The notes beneath the pieces are model-generated. The model was not told the DNA's origin. It saw nothing but the letters and a program-made list of their open reading frames with translations, and did no database searches. From the NCBI GenBank assembly GCA_014238945.1, contig JABAAB010000026.1, positions 1-64,000 of the forward strand: 64,000 nucleotides of DNA, written 5' to 3'. Positions 36,431-45,927 of this stretch are shown here, piece after piece. This DNA comes from Lysobacterales bacterium. GTDB lineage: Bacteria; Pseudomonadota; Gammaproteobacteria; Xanthomonadales; SZUA-36. Position 1 is the first letter of the stretch, and each line of letters opens with the position of its first letter. A program made the position numbers and the translations under genes.

Positions 36431-37948
36431 ATGAATACGAAAGCCAGCTCCGATATCGGTCTGGTTGGCCTTGCGGTCATGGGTCAGAACCTGGTTCTGA
36501 ACATGGCTGATCATGGCTACTCGGTGTCGGTTTTCAACCGCACCACCTCGAAGATGACGGCCTTCGTTGAACGGGTCAGGAAAGAGGAACCCAGCAGCGA
36601 AAGGGTCTACGGTTACGACACTCTGGAGGCCTTCGTCGACTCGATCAATCGGCCGCGAAAAATCATCCTGCTGGTGCAGGCGGGGCGGGGTACCGATGCA
36701 ACCATCGACAGCCTGCTGCCTTACCTGCAAGAGGGAGATATTGTCATTGATGGCGGCAATGCCCATTGGATGGACACGATCCGTCGTGAAAAGGAAATCC
36801 GTGCCCGGGGTTTGCATTTCATCGGCAGCGGTGTGAGTGGTGGCGAACTGGGTGCGCGTTTCGGGCCGGCGTTGATGCCGGGTGGTTCGGAGGAAGCCTG
36901 GGCCTCGTTACGACCGATCTGGGAGGCCATTGCCGCCAAAGTTGATCCCGATACCGGCAAGCCCTACGAGGATTACGAACCGGGCAAGCCGATTACACAA
37001 GGTACGCCATGTACCACTCACCTGGGTCCGGATGGGGCAGGCCATTACGTGAAAATGGTACACAACGGCATCGAGTACATCGATATGCAGCTGATCTGCG
37101 AGTCCTATTTCCTGATGAAGGAATTATTGCAGATGCAAGCTGACGAAATCGCCGCCGTTTTCCGTGACTGGAATCAGGGCGTGCTCGACTCCTATCTCAT
37201 CGAAATCACGGCCGATATCCTGGCCCAGCGTGATCCCCGCGATGACAGCCGGTTTCTCGTTGACCGGGTGCTCGATACCGCGGGCCAGAAAGGGACCGGT
37301 AAATGGACCAGTGTCAGCGCACTGGACCTCGGTGTTCCCGCCAATGCCATGGCGGAGGCCGTTTTCGCCCGCTTCCTGTCTGCTCTCAAGGAGGAACGGG
37401 TGGCCGCGAGCCGGGTACTCAAGGGTCCCGGGGTCGCGTTCGACGGCGATAGAGACACCTTTATCGAATTGATCCGGCAGGCACTGTACAGCAGCAAGAT
37501 CTGCGCCTATGCTCAGGGCTTCTCGCTGATGAACGAAGCCCAAAAGGAATTTAACTGGCAGCTCAATTTTGGCACCATCGCCATGCTGTTTCGTGGTGGC
37601 TGTATCATTCGTGCCCGTTTCCTGCAGAAAATCACCGACGCCTACCGCAATGATCCCGAATTGGCCAACCTGATGCTGGACCCCCATTTCAGGCAGGCAT
37701 TACACGATGGCCAATCGGCATGGCGTGAAGTCGTGGCAGCTGCCGCGGTCAACGGGGTTGCCGTACCCGCCCTGATGTCGGCGTTGGCCTACTTTGACGG
37801 TTATCGCATTGCCGTGCTGCCCGCCAACCTGCTTCAGGCCCAGCGCGACTACTTCGGAGCACACAGCTATGAACGCACCGATGAGCAGCGTGGCCGCAGT
37901 TTTCACGTGGACTGGCCGGTGGACGGGCGTCCGGAAATCGAGCTTTAG
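36431..37948 (+). CDS. gnd: 6-phosphogluconate dehydrogenase (decarboxylating)
   Basis: Gnd converts 6-phosphogluconate to ribulose-5-phosphate and CO2 with NADP in the oxidative pentose phosphate pathway. The 505-residue protein shows the NADP-binding start [21 protein letters not shown] with FNRTTSK, the substrate motif [21 protein letters not shown], the catalytic Lys in [13 protein letters not shown] and the C-terminal [12 protein letters not shown]. Length and motifs match the long (about 480-510) dimeric form. rpiA at 55.6 kb belongs to the same pathway but is not close. No zwf or pgl gene is adjacent; the SMP-30-type gene downstream, on the other strand, is not a clear lactonase partner. 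Confidence 0.96.
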   Translation: MNTKASSDIGLVGLAVMGQNLVLNMADHGYSVSVFNRTTSKMTAFVERVRKEEPSSERVYGYDTLEAFVDSINRPRKIILLVQAGRGTDATIDSLLPYLQEGDIVIDGGNAHWMDTIRREKEIRARGLHFIGSGVSGGELGARFGPALMPGGSEEAWASLRPIWEAIAAKVDPDTGKPYEDYEPGKPITQGTPCTTHLGPDGAGHYVKMVHNGIEYIDMQLICESYFLMKELLQMQADEIAAVFRDWNQGVLDSYLIEITADILAQRDPRDDSRFLVDRVLDTAGQKGTGKWTSVSALDLGVPANAMAEAVFARFLSALKEERVAASRVLKGPGVAFDGDRDTFIELIRQALYSSKICAYAQGFSLMNEAQKEFNWQLNFGTIAMLFRGGCIIRARFLQKITDAYRNDPELANLMLDPHFRQALHDGQSAWREVVAAAAVNGVAVPALMSALAYFDGYRIAVLPANLLQAQRDYFGAHSYERTDEQRGRSFHVDWPVDGRPEIEL

Positions 37949-38106
37949 GACCCGCACTGGAGTCAGCATTCATCATGTCACTGGACCTCCACAAGCAAAT
38001 CGTGCGGGCGGCCTTTGAACAGCCTGAATACACCAGCAGAGAATCCTCGCAGGCCTGCTTCGGCAGATCGGCGTCAAATATTATCGAGCCCAGTAGTTCA
38101 GGTGAC

Positions 38107-39201
38107 TTACCGGGCTATCCCATGAGACTGGTCCAGCGTATACCTGCCAATCCTGTCATTGCTGAGCGAGCCAATGTACAGATACCCCTCATGCTCTTCC
38201 ACGGAAGTGATCTCCCTGAGGTTTGATCCGGAAGGATCATGCAGACTGGTGACGATGTTACCTTCTTCATCCAGTCCGAGGACAAAACCATAATCAATGG
38301 GCTGTGGTTTTAGCAGGTCCGGTAATTTGGCTGACAGGTTCTTGAGCCAGGGTTTGGGATGCATCGTGTCGACGGTGGCCAGACGCAGCGTAGGAAGGGC
38401 GATCCAGAAGCGACCGTTGCGGTTGCCCGATATACCATCAGGAAAACCGGGAAGATTGTCGATGAAGATTTCATGGGTGCCGGTCTTCTCACCTTTCAAC
38501 CAATAGCGCACCACGCGGTAGTGCCAGGTTTCGTTAATAAGCACAAAATCTTCATGTTGCGATAACGCGACACCGTTGGCGAAATACATTTTATCAATGA
38601 GCGTCGTGGTCGAACCGTTTTGCGGGTCATAAACCAGGAATTGACCATAGGGCCGGGTTTCCAGCAAGTCCATTTTGTAGTTGTCCTGGTTCCATTTGCT
38701 GGAGGCGTCTGTAAAGTAGATCTTGCCATCACTGGCGATATCGACGTCATCAACGAAGCCGAAAGGTACTCCATTCACGCTGGTTGTCAGCACGTTGATC
38801 TGTCCGGCGGGATTGATCGACAACAAGCCTTTGTAGGCATCACAGACCACCAGGTTCTGGTTTTGGTCAAAATGTAAGCCCAGTGGCCTCCCCCGGGTAT
38901 CTACCCAGGTCTCAACCGAACCGTCGGTCAATATTCGCTTGATAAAACCATCCTGGGTGCCCGCGTAAATACGCCCCTGTTGGTCAATTGCCACGTCTTC
39001 GGGTCCGTAAAAATCACCTTTTCCAAGTAATTCCGCCGAACTGAGCAAGTCATTGACTGCGGTTAAACCGGACAGCTCAGGTGCTTCTGGTGGATTCCAC
39101 GCCACGGAGTCTACCGGGGAGGGGTATAGGAACAAGACGATGAGGGCCAATAGGGTTGCTGCGAACAGGATGAGCAGGGTTTTCTTCAACTTAAGTCTCA
39201 A
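38107..39201 (-). CDS. SMP-30 / strictosidine-synthase-like beta-propeller protein
   Basis: The 364-residue protein has one N-terminal membrane segment (LILFAATLLALIVLFLYP) and a six-bladed propeller with GPEDVAIDQQGRIYAG, PLGLHFDQNQNLVVCDA, FVDDVDIASDGKIYFTDAS, ANGVALSQHEDFVLINETW and LPGFPDGISGNRNGRFWIAL. This pattern is that of strictosidine-synthase-like / APMAP proteins, which are related to gluconolactonases and lactonases or arylesterases. A metal site is likely formed by the Glu and Asn/Asp of these loops. The catalytic substrate is unknown. It probably faces the periplasm. It follows the histidine-kinase gene on the same strand after 90 bases, so co-transcription is possible. Confidence 0.85.
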   Translation of the reverse strand: MRLKLKKTLLILFAATLLALIVLFLYPSPVDSVAWNPPEAPELSGLTAVNDLLSSAELLGKGDFYGPEDVAIDQQGRIYAGTQDGFIKRILTDGSVETWVDTRGRPLGLHFDQNQNLVVCDAYKGLLSINPAGQINVLTTSVNGVPFGFVDDVDIASDGKIYFTDASSKWNQDNYKMDLLETRPYGQFLVYDPQNGSTTTLIDKMYFANGVALSQHEDFVLINETWHYRVVRYWLKGEKTGTHEIFIDNLPGFPDGISGNRNGRFWIALPTLRLATVDTMHPKPWLKNLSAKLPDLLKPQPIDYGFVLGLDEEGNIVTSLHDPSGSNLREITSVEEHEGYLYIGSLSNDRIGRYTLDQSHGIAR

Positions 39202-39291
39202 ATATGGGGAGCCACGGCGCGTATTTTATCCTCAGAAACAAGGCGAATATGGGTTGAGTTACTGGTCACTGACATGTTGGCTGAAGTGACG

Positions 39292-41841
39292 CTAACTCGC
39301 CATCGGAAACTTCTTGGAGTAGAGTCGAATTGTTTTCTCAGCGACATCCACTACCGGCGCGATGGCTTTTATGGCCCCGGTACGGTTGCCCTGGCGCGCC
39401 AGAATCTCGACAATTCTGGAAACACTCTCTAACTTAAGGGCACCAAATGTACTGGCACTGCTCTTGATCGCATGAGCTTCAGCCTCTATGGCTTTGGTAT
39501 CCACCGCTTGACCCGCTTTACACAGCGCGGTGACATGCTTGTCTGTTTCCCGGATAAAAATACCGACAACGTTGTTCACGAGTTCGCGAGAAGTTTCATT
39601 TTCCATGCATTCCATGACTTCGATATCCATCTCAGGAGAGTTTGATTTCCCAATTGCCATGTTTGCTTGACCTGGCAGTAGTTCACTGCCTCGCAACCCT
39701 CTATTGGCTACATTGCTCTTCTGCGTTTCTACATCGTTATTTGTGGTTTCTGATACCTGTGAAACCTCACGCAGATCTTGACCAACCCATCGAGATACAG
39801 TCCTGGTTAAGGTGTCCGCACAGATCGGTTTGCCCATAAAATCGTTCATGCCTGCTTGCCGACAGTTATCGTAGTCTTCTTGAAAAATATTGGCTGTCAT
39901 TGCAATTATCGGTGTGTTTGACGCCTCATTGGTCATGGCCCTGATTTGTCGGGTTGCTTCAAGTCCATCCATGACCGGCATGGATAGGTCCATGAGCACA
40001 AGATCAAACCGTTGTTGATTGATCGCCTGAATGGCTTCTTTGCCATTGCTGGCCAGGTGAACGATACACCCCAACTTACTCAGTATCGCATCGGCTACCA
40101 GTTGACTACTACTGTCGTCTTCTACCACCAACAGCCGAGCCGAAACCGGCCTTTGACAGGAGCTGCGCAATTCTTCCTTTTCGAACGGGGCGATTTCTTC
40201 GAGCGGAACCGTAATCCAGAAAGAACTGCCACTCGTCGGTAAATTTTTGCAACCGATTTCTCCACCCAGTACCTCAACCAACTTGCGTGATATGGTCAGA
40301 CCCAGGCCGATGCCACCATATTTGCGGGAGAGTGAGGCGTCCTGCTGGTAAAATTTGTCAAACACACGCACCTCAGCATTTGGGGACAGACCAATTCCCG
40401 TGTCGTTTACACTGAACCGATAGCCCTGATCATCGGTAGTCTGCACGGTGAGTGCAACGCTACCGGACGGGGTAAACTTAACTGCATTACCGATCAGGTT
40501 AACCAGGATCTGTCGCAAAATTTCTTTATCTGCTTTAACCCAGTGAGGCACATCATTCGCAATTTCGGTTGACAAACTTATCCCCTGCTTTGTGGCTTGC
40601 GTAAGGAATAGTGCCTTCAGTTCAGCAACAAGATCAAAGAGATTGAAATCCGTCTTTTTCTGTTTCAATGTACCGGCTTTAAGTTTTGTGAAGTCGAGCA
40701 TTCCATTGATCAATGAGGACAGGGCTTTGCCTCCCTCGTTGGCTGCGGAAGCCAGTTTTCTTTGCTCAGAGTCAAGCGGGGTATCGAGCAACAGAGAGTT
40801 CAGGTTAATAATGGCATTCAGTGGGGTACGCATTTCGTGACTCATATTGGCCAGAAAGTTGCTCTTGGCCTCGTTGGCCGACTCGGCGGATTCCATTGCT
40901 TTGCTCGTTGCTGTTAAGGCCTCTTTATATTTTATACGTGTACTCATTAGGATAACGTTTATTTTTTGGCTATGTACGCCTATTATTGATATATAAATAG
41001 CGAAGGTTACTATACTGACAATGGAGACCAAAAGAGAGGAATCAGGCACGAAATTGAATCCTGTGATCATCACTCCCAGCAACACTCCACACCCCAATGC
41101 TATTAATCCTTTAAGAACAAAGAGGGGGCCATTGCTGTGGGAACATCCTGCACAAACAGCAAAAACAAAAACCGAGGCAGGCATCAATTGAAAGGAAATT
41201 ACACTTAACCAGATCCCAAAAATTACTGCATCAGTTAACATATTATTGAACTCTGCTTTTTTTGAGTCCGCACTAAATCTACAGATTAAATATGCAATGT
41301 GTGGCCAAAACAGAACAAAAACTACCCAAAACCCCCAAGAATAAAAATGATCTCCCTGAGATAAGATCACAGCGAGTATCAAACCAGCCAAACAATTGCC
41401 AAAGAATCGACCTAAATAATTTATGTGTGCTATTACGTGCAGGCTTTCATGTTTTGTATTTAACAAGGTCTCAATGAATAAGTGACCATGGATTTTGTGG
41501 CTGTGCTTGAAATTGCAAAACAGGGCGGCGAGTTCGGCACCAGGAAACTCACCACTAAACTTTGCCTGCATCTGGTGGTGCTCACTGACGTCAGGATTTG
41601 CGAATTGGCCTTCGTTTGACTTCAACAGTTTGCCGGTGAGTAGCAATGAAAGTGCTGCACGAAGCACGATGAGCGGACTGAATAACAGGATTATGAATCC
41701 GTAAAACATCATATCAGATGATCGCTGAATATTTGATTTACTCTGGTAGTTGGCAGACGCTCGCTTTTTCTGGGTTGCGTTCCGTTCAACAGCATGATGA
41801 GATTTGTCTGGTGAATCCAGTTTGTTGATACGAACTGCCAT
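39292..41841 (-). CDS. Hybrid sensor histidine kinase with MASE2-like membrane domain, REC and Hpt
   Basis: The 849-residue protein combines all phosphorelay parts. A membrane region with about six helices spans 46-292. The segment [13 protein letters not shown] to [12 protein letters not shown] to FQLMPAS resembles the MASE2 domain. HisKA follows with phospho-acceptor His335 in [10 protein letters not shown], then HATPase_c with [11 protein letters not shown] and [16 protein letters not shown] receiver domain carries the phospho-Asp in [15 protein letters not shown]-terminal Hpt domain holds the His of AHAIKSSA. The order resembles the DSF sensor RpfC, but the membrane part differs. No response regulator gene lies nearby, so the output partner is unknown. 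The N-terminal 45 residues are polar. The gene is A/T-richer than its neighbours. Confidence 0.9.
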   Translation of the reverse strand: MAVRINKLDSPDKSHHAVERNATQKKRASANYQSKSNIQRSSDMMFYGFIILLFSPLIVLRAALSLLLTGKLLKSNEGQFANPDVSEHHQMQAKFSGEFPGAELAALFCNFKHSHKIHGHLFIETLLNTKHESLHVIAHINYLGRFFGNCLAGLILAVILSQGDHFYSWGFWVVFVLFWPHIAYLICRFSADSKKAEFNNMLTDAVIFGIWLSVISFQLMPASVFVFAVCAGCSHSNGPLFVLKGLIALGCGVLLGVMITGFNFVPDSSLLVSIVSIVTFAIYISIIGVHSQKINVILMSTRIKYKEALTATSKAMESAESANEAKSNFLANMSHEMRTPLNAIINLNSLLLDTPLDSEQRKLASAANEGGKALSSLINGMLDFTKLKAGTLKQKKTDFNLFDLVAELKALFLTQATKQGISLSTEIANDVPHWVKADKEILRQILVNLIGNAVKFTPSGSVALTVQTTDDQGYRFSVNDTGIGLSPNAEVRVFDKFYQQDASLSRKYGGIGLGLTISRKLVEVLGGEIGCKNLPTSGSSFWITVPLEEIAPFEKEELRSSCQRPVSARLLVVEDDSSSQLVADAILSKLGCIVHLASNGKEAIQAINQQRFDLVLMDLSMPVMDGLEATRQIRAMTNEASNTPIIAMTANIFQEDYDNCRQAGMNDFMGKPICADTLTRTVSRWVGQDLREVSQVSETTNNDVETQKSNVANRGLRGSELLPGQANMAIGKSNSPEMDIEVMECMENETSRELVNNVVGIFIRETDKHVTALCKAGQAVDTKAIEAEAHAIKSSASTFGALKLESVSRIVEILARQGNRTGAIKAIAPVVDVAEKTIRLYSKKFPMAS

Positions 41842-42490
41842 TATTCAGATTCTCAAGTTAGTAGATGTGCACCTTTTTAATACAAGAATGATGCCAAGTT
41901 GGTAATGGGAAGGGAACATTATCGTAGGACATGAAAAAGGACTAAAACTACGAATATTCACCTGGCTTTTGAATATTGACCTCAAATTTAAACCGTTCTA
42001 CCCAAAATCTGTGTTTTTGCAGTGTGACAAAATTTTAAATTGCATTGCATTTTGCAATTTGTGACCGGTTGATACGCACCTCATCGTAAACCGCACGCGC
42101 AATGACCTCGTCTCTCATTTTGCGCAGCACGGGGTGTATTCTCCGGTCAGTTCGATGGAACAGATGATCCTGGCTCGCGAGCTTGTCATGTCATTGCCCG
42201 GAACGTCGGGGTCAGCTAATGGGGTCGAATCCAGTAAATTTGTGAGGCTGCCGGAACTGGGTCCGCCCCCTTTTTTTTGGATACCTTCTTGGGCGCCTTT
42301 ATTCGCTTATCAAAGTAGCCACATTAAATAGTCTGTTTACGTTGTCGCAAAATTGGTGCAGAACATCGATGCGGGGAAACTTCCCGGAGCCTTTGGCCAT
42401 CGATTATTGCGAGTGTGGAAACATAAGCTCGACATTGGCAACGTGTTATACCATTATCATTCGCAATTTATGCCAAAGCACAGTTGATTC
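41842..42490. other. 649-base intergenic region without a supported gene
   Basis: The gap separates the divergent kinase and FlgO/TPR genes. It holds GGGGTCAG at 42208-42215 (a partial copy of the repeat noted at 4683 and 31458), an eight-T run near 42275, and several short frames without ribosome sites or known motifs. The minus strand near 42060-42145 reads a short helical-looking segment (MRDEVIARAVYDEVRI) that may be a relic. No promoter pair is convincing. Confidence 0.4.
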
Positions 42491-44558
42491 ATGTCTTTGA
42501 TTGCCAAACTCAAGCGCCGAAATGTGTTCCGAACCGCCCTGGCTTATGCGGTGGCGTCCTGGCTGCTGATCGAGGTGATGGAGTTGATCACCGGGGCCTT
42601 CGGGGCACCACCGTGGGTGATCAAGGTGTCCATCAGTGTGCTGGCACTCGGTCTTGTGCCGGTAATGATTTTTTTCGTGGCTTTATGAGATTACCCCTGA
42701 CGGTATCAAAAAGGAGGCCAGCGACCACCCCGAACACACAGCAGGCACCGCACGCAAACTTGATATTGCGGTGTTGGTCATGCTGGTAGTCGTCATTGCT
42801 CTTTTCGTCCAGGACCGGTATAGCCGGGAGTCAGCGCTAACGCCCGCTCCAGTCGATGTGGTGGAAACAGCAGATATCGCACCGGCTACACCGACAGAGG
42901 GTCCACCCATGGTGGCGGTATTGCCCTTTGTATCCTCGAGCATGGAGGGCGACAGCGATTTTTTTGCCACGGGTGTTCACGATGACCTGCTCACCCAGTT
43001 GGCGAAACTGGAATCCATGCGTGTGATATCACGCACTTCGGTGTTGGAGTACAAAAACACCACCCGCAACCTGCGTCAGATCGGTGCGGAACTGGGAGCC
43101 GATATTATTCTGGAGGGTGGTGTGCAGATTGCGGGGGAACGGATCCGGATCAATGCACAGTTGATCGATACCCACACCGACGAGCATATGTGGGCCGAGA
43201 CCTACGACCGGGGCTTGTCGCCGGTCAATATTTTTGACGTCCAGCGCGAAATTGCACAGGCCATTGCCACGGCCTTAAATACCACGTTGACGGTCCAGGA
43301 CAGCCAGCTGCTGACCGTTATTCCAACCGAGAATATGGCAGCATACCGGGCCTTTCGGCGGGCCATGGAAATTCGCAATTCCGATGGTATTTCGAACCTT
43401 GAGTACATTCCGTTGCTGGAAGACGCCGTTGAACTGGATCCGAATTTCAGCCGTGCGTGGGCGGAACTGGCCGGCGCACTGGCGCTGCAAGCAGCAGGCG
43501 CTGTGACACCGTCCACGGAACTCGCCCGGGAGGTTGAGCAGACCCTGGAGCATATCCGGACCATTGCACCTGGTTCTGCCGAATATTTGATCGCGCAGGC
43601 GTTTTATATCTACTACATTTTGAGAGACTACGACCAAGCCTATGCCGTTGCCTCGCAGGCACTGGCCAGAAACCCCAGCGATATCGAGGTATTGGAACTA
43701 ATGACCTGGATCGAACGTCGACAGGGAAACCTGGATGCCAGAAACGAATCCTTACGGACTCTGGTCAAACTGGACCCCCGCAACAAGGGTCGGACTAATT
43801 CGCTGATTACCAATCTGTGGGTCGCTCACCGTTACGACGAGACCCGATTGGAAGTGGAGAATACGTCTAACCCCAGCAACCATGTGCTGGCCGTCGGTGA
43901 GCTCATGGAGTTGCGGGAAGACGGCGATTTCGAGCGGTGGTTGAAATCTACCCGTGCTATCTACCCCGAAGCTGAGGAGCCTGCAAATGATCCTTTTTTG
44001 TGGCTTGCCTATCTCGCTAACCGGGATTACTCGGTACCAGCACAATGGTCTGCTGCGGTGGACCTGGAGGAACGGGCACAATTCACCAGTGTTCCGTGGC
44101 GTGTTTCCAATGGGATCATGGTTTACTGGCTGATGGGCGAGGAGACTAAGCTGGAGGAGTTTGTGTCGTATGCGAGGGTTCATCTGGAACGCTCCATGGA
44201 TGGCAATGGCGAATTTGACCGGATCAGCCCGTATCTGGACATGGCCCTGGTGCTTGGTGCGGAAGGCGATGCGGATGAATCGCTCCGCTATGTCCGTCGC
44301 TGGGATCTGCTGGTCAGCACAGATCTGGCAGAACAAACTCATGCGGGTGCCGTTTCCTGCTGGATACTTGGCATGATCAGGGCGACAGGTGCCGCGGTTA
44401 AATGTATCGGGACCCAACTGAAACAACCCAGTTACGTGATGCCTTTTCTGAATCCTTTCCTGCCCTTTTTCGATTTAATCCGGGATGAACCTGAGTTCGT
44501 GGAATTGATGGAAGAAATTAACAGTGAGTTGGATCAGTATCGCAACAGAAACAATTAG
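42491..44558 (+). pseudogene. FlgO/TolB-like TPR membrane protein split by a T7 slip
   Basis: The first 65 codons encode a family lead (MSLIAKLKRRNVFRTALAYA and a membrane helix) and stop at 42688. The rest continues in the +1 frame: SWLYEITPDGIKKEA, a second helix (VLVMLVVVIALFVQ), a FlgO/TolB-type domain (VAVLPFVSSSMEGDSDFFA, GADIILEGGVQIAGERIRINAQL) and C-terminal TPR-like helices. A run of seven T at 42669-42675 is the break point: with six T the two parts join as MIFSWLYEITPDG, which is the family pattern. Proteins of this type often carry an N-terminal DNA-binding or cyclase domain; here there is none. An assembly error, decay or slippage-based switching are all possible. Confidence 0.75.
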
Positions 44559-44651
44559 CCCATTAAGGTTGGTCCCGGGCTGATTTGATATGGCAACTAC
44601 CCGAACAGGATTTCCGGCCGTTGATTGCCGGCTTAACCCATTTTCACGGTT

Positions 44652-45443
44652 ATGAATTCTGACGGAAAACCACCCCTGCTCGTACCCACTGACCAGCTTG
44701 ATGAATACTTCCGGTCCAACCGGATCTCCTTCATGTCTGCGGGTACCCTTGTATTGGGCTTCGGTCAGGATAATCCCCAGTATCACCTGTTCCCTTATCC
44801 GGCACCGGCGGATGATGAGACCATCGGGGTTTTTTTTGACTGGCACACCGCGGACTTCTTTGATGTGGATACCGGCCCCCATGTGGCGGTTGGCCTGAGG
44901 GGGCCGGTCGATGAGGACCCGCATCGGGGAAGGGGTCTGGCCATAGGCATATTGTCAAATGGGACCAGTCATTCGGAAAAACCCGGTGAAATCGTTCCCC
45001 TGTTCCCCGGTTGTCCTGATCCGCCCGGGGGACCTTCTTTCTTTATTGAAGACTTCACAGTAAATGACGGTACTGCACCCCCGTCGGACTGGCAGCTGAG
45101 CCTGGGTCAGCATCTGCCCCTGCTGCAGGGGGAAGGACTTTACCGGGTTGATATCCACGTGTCTTTCGGTAATGTCTGGGTGGGGGTTTGGAAGGTGACC
45201 GCCAACCGGTCTGCAGGCGGGGAGATTGCCCGGGAATACCGGTTCCTCGGACAGGCCACTTGTACGGATGAGGCACCGGGATATCGTGGAACGCCCGACT
45301 TGCCTTGCCCAGAAGACCCCGGGGACCGCGGCAAGGGTAATGTATTTATCGGTACGGGGTTCGCCAGCCCGGAAACCCGTTCCCGCATTGAAAATATCTA
45401 TATCGCACACTGGAAAAGCCAGCGTGGGCATGGAGACGGATGA
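44652..45443 (+). CDS. Conserved-looking protein of unknown function
   Basis: I do not recognise this 263-residue protein. It has no signal peptide, is rich in Gly, Pro and Asp, and has cysteines in FPGCPDPPGG, GQATCTDEA and DLPCPEDPG. The central part (FFIEDFTVNDGTAPPSDW, YRVDIHVSFGNVWVGVWKV) looks like a beta-sandwich. Its TGA overlaps the ATG of the next gene by four bases (ATGA), so the two are translated together. It lies 93 bases after the FlgO/TPR gene on the same strand. A ribosome site is not obvious before the ATG at 44652. It seems a real gene by length and coupling. Confidence 0.6.
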   Translation: MNSDGKPPLLVPTDQLDEYFRSNRISFMSAGTLVLGFGQDNPQYHLFPYPAPADDETIGVFFDWHTADFFDVDTGPHVAVGLRGPVDEDPHRGRGLAIGILSNGTSHSEKPGEIVPLFPGCPDPPGGPSFFIEDFTVNDGTAPPSDWQLSLGQHLPLLQGEGLYRVDIHVSFGNVWVGVWKVTANRSAGGEIAREYRFLGQATCTDEAPGYRGTPDLPCPEDPGDRGKGNVFIGTGFASPETRSRIENIYIAHWKSQRGHGDG

Positions 45444-45904
45444 CAGGACACGAGCGCATGAGCAACAGAACAGATTTCCGGGATTATACAACCACGCTGT
45501 ACCGCGTGATTTCATCACCGCCGGGTCAACGTGACTGGGACAGCATCCGGCCACTCTACCATCCGGGTGCGCGCCTGGTGCGAACCGGTGTCAATGACCA
45601 AGGTGCGACATTCGCATCCGTGCTTTCGGTCGAGGAGTACATCGAAAACGCAGAAAAATTACTCAGGGACGTGTCATTCTCAGAACAGGAACTTTCACAC
45701 CAGGTGACCCTATTCGGCAATGTGGCGCAATTGGCCAGCGTCTACAGTTACCGCTGGCAATCCGGGTCTGAAGCCCGCGAGGGCAGGGGCGTCAATTTCT
45801 TCACCCTGGTCCTCATCAATGGAAGTTGGCAGATCATGAGTATTGTCTGGGACAATGAACGACCGGGGACCCTGCTGGTGGATTCGGGACTGCATCCTGG
45901 ATAG
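45440..45904 (+). CDS. NTF2/SnoaL-like protein
   Basis: The 154-residue product has the cone-like fold pattern of the NTF2/SnoaL superfamily: an N-terminal helix, WDSIRPLYHPGARLV, SVEEYIENAEKLL, then strands HQVTLFGNVAQLASVYSYRW and the closing FFTLVLINGSWQIMSIVWDNE. Such small proteins bind or isomerise hydrophobic ligands, or have no enzymatic role. Ligand residues cannot be assigned. It starts inside the stop of the preceding gene (ATGA); an internal ATG at 45458 is another possible start. It is convergent with the MscS gene, 23 bases apart. Confidence 0.75.
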   Translation: MTGHERMSNRTDFRDYTTTLYRVISSPPGQRDWDSIRPLYHPGARLVRTGVNDQGATFASVLSVEEYIENAEKLLRDVSFSEQELSHQVTLFGNVAQLASVYSYRWQSGSEAREGRGVNFFTLVLINGSWQIMSIVWDNERPGTLLVDSGLHPG

Positions 45905-45927
45905 CCAGCCTTAAATATCCAGGCTAA

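Noticed and set aside
36090..36434. Frame of 114 codons before gnd
   Set aside because: It overlaps both flanking genes, has Cys- and Arg-rich sequence without pattern, and no ribosome site.
37975..38226. Plus-strand frame of 83 codons after gnd
   Set aside because: Most of it is antisense to the end of the SMP-30-type gene, and its start shows no family similarity. A truncated neighbour gene was considered, but no match was recognised.
39240..39291. Inverted repeat GTCAC/GTGAC after the kinase gene
   Set aside because: The stem is only five bases with a long loop and no T-run, too weak for a terminator call.
42134..42331. Plus-strand frame of 65 codons in the large gap
   Set aside because: It has no ribosome site, includes a T-run and the repeat fragment, and its composition is unlike the genes around it.
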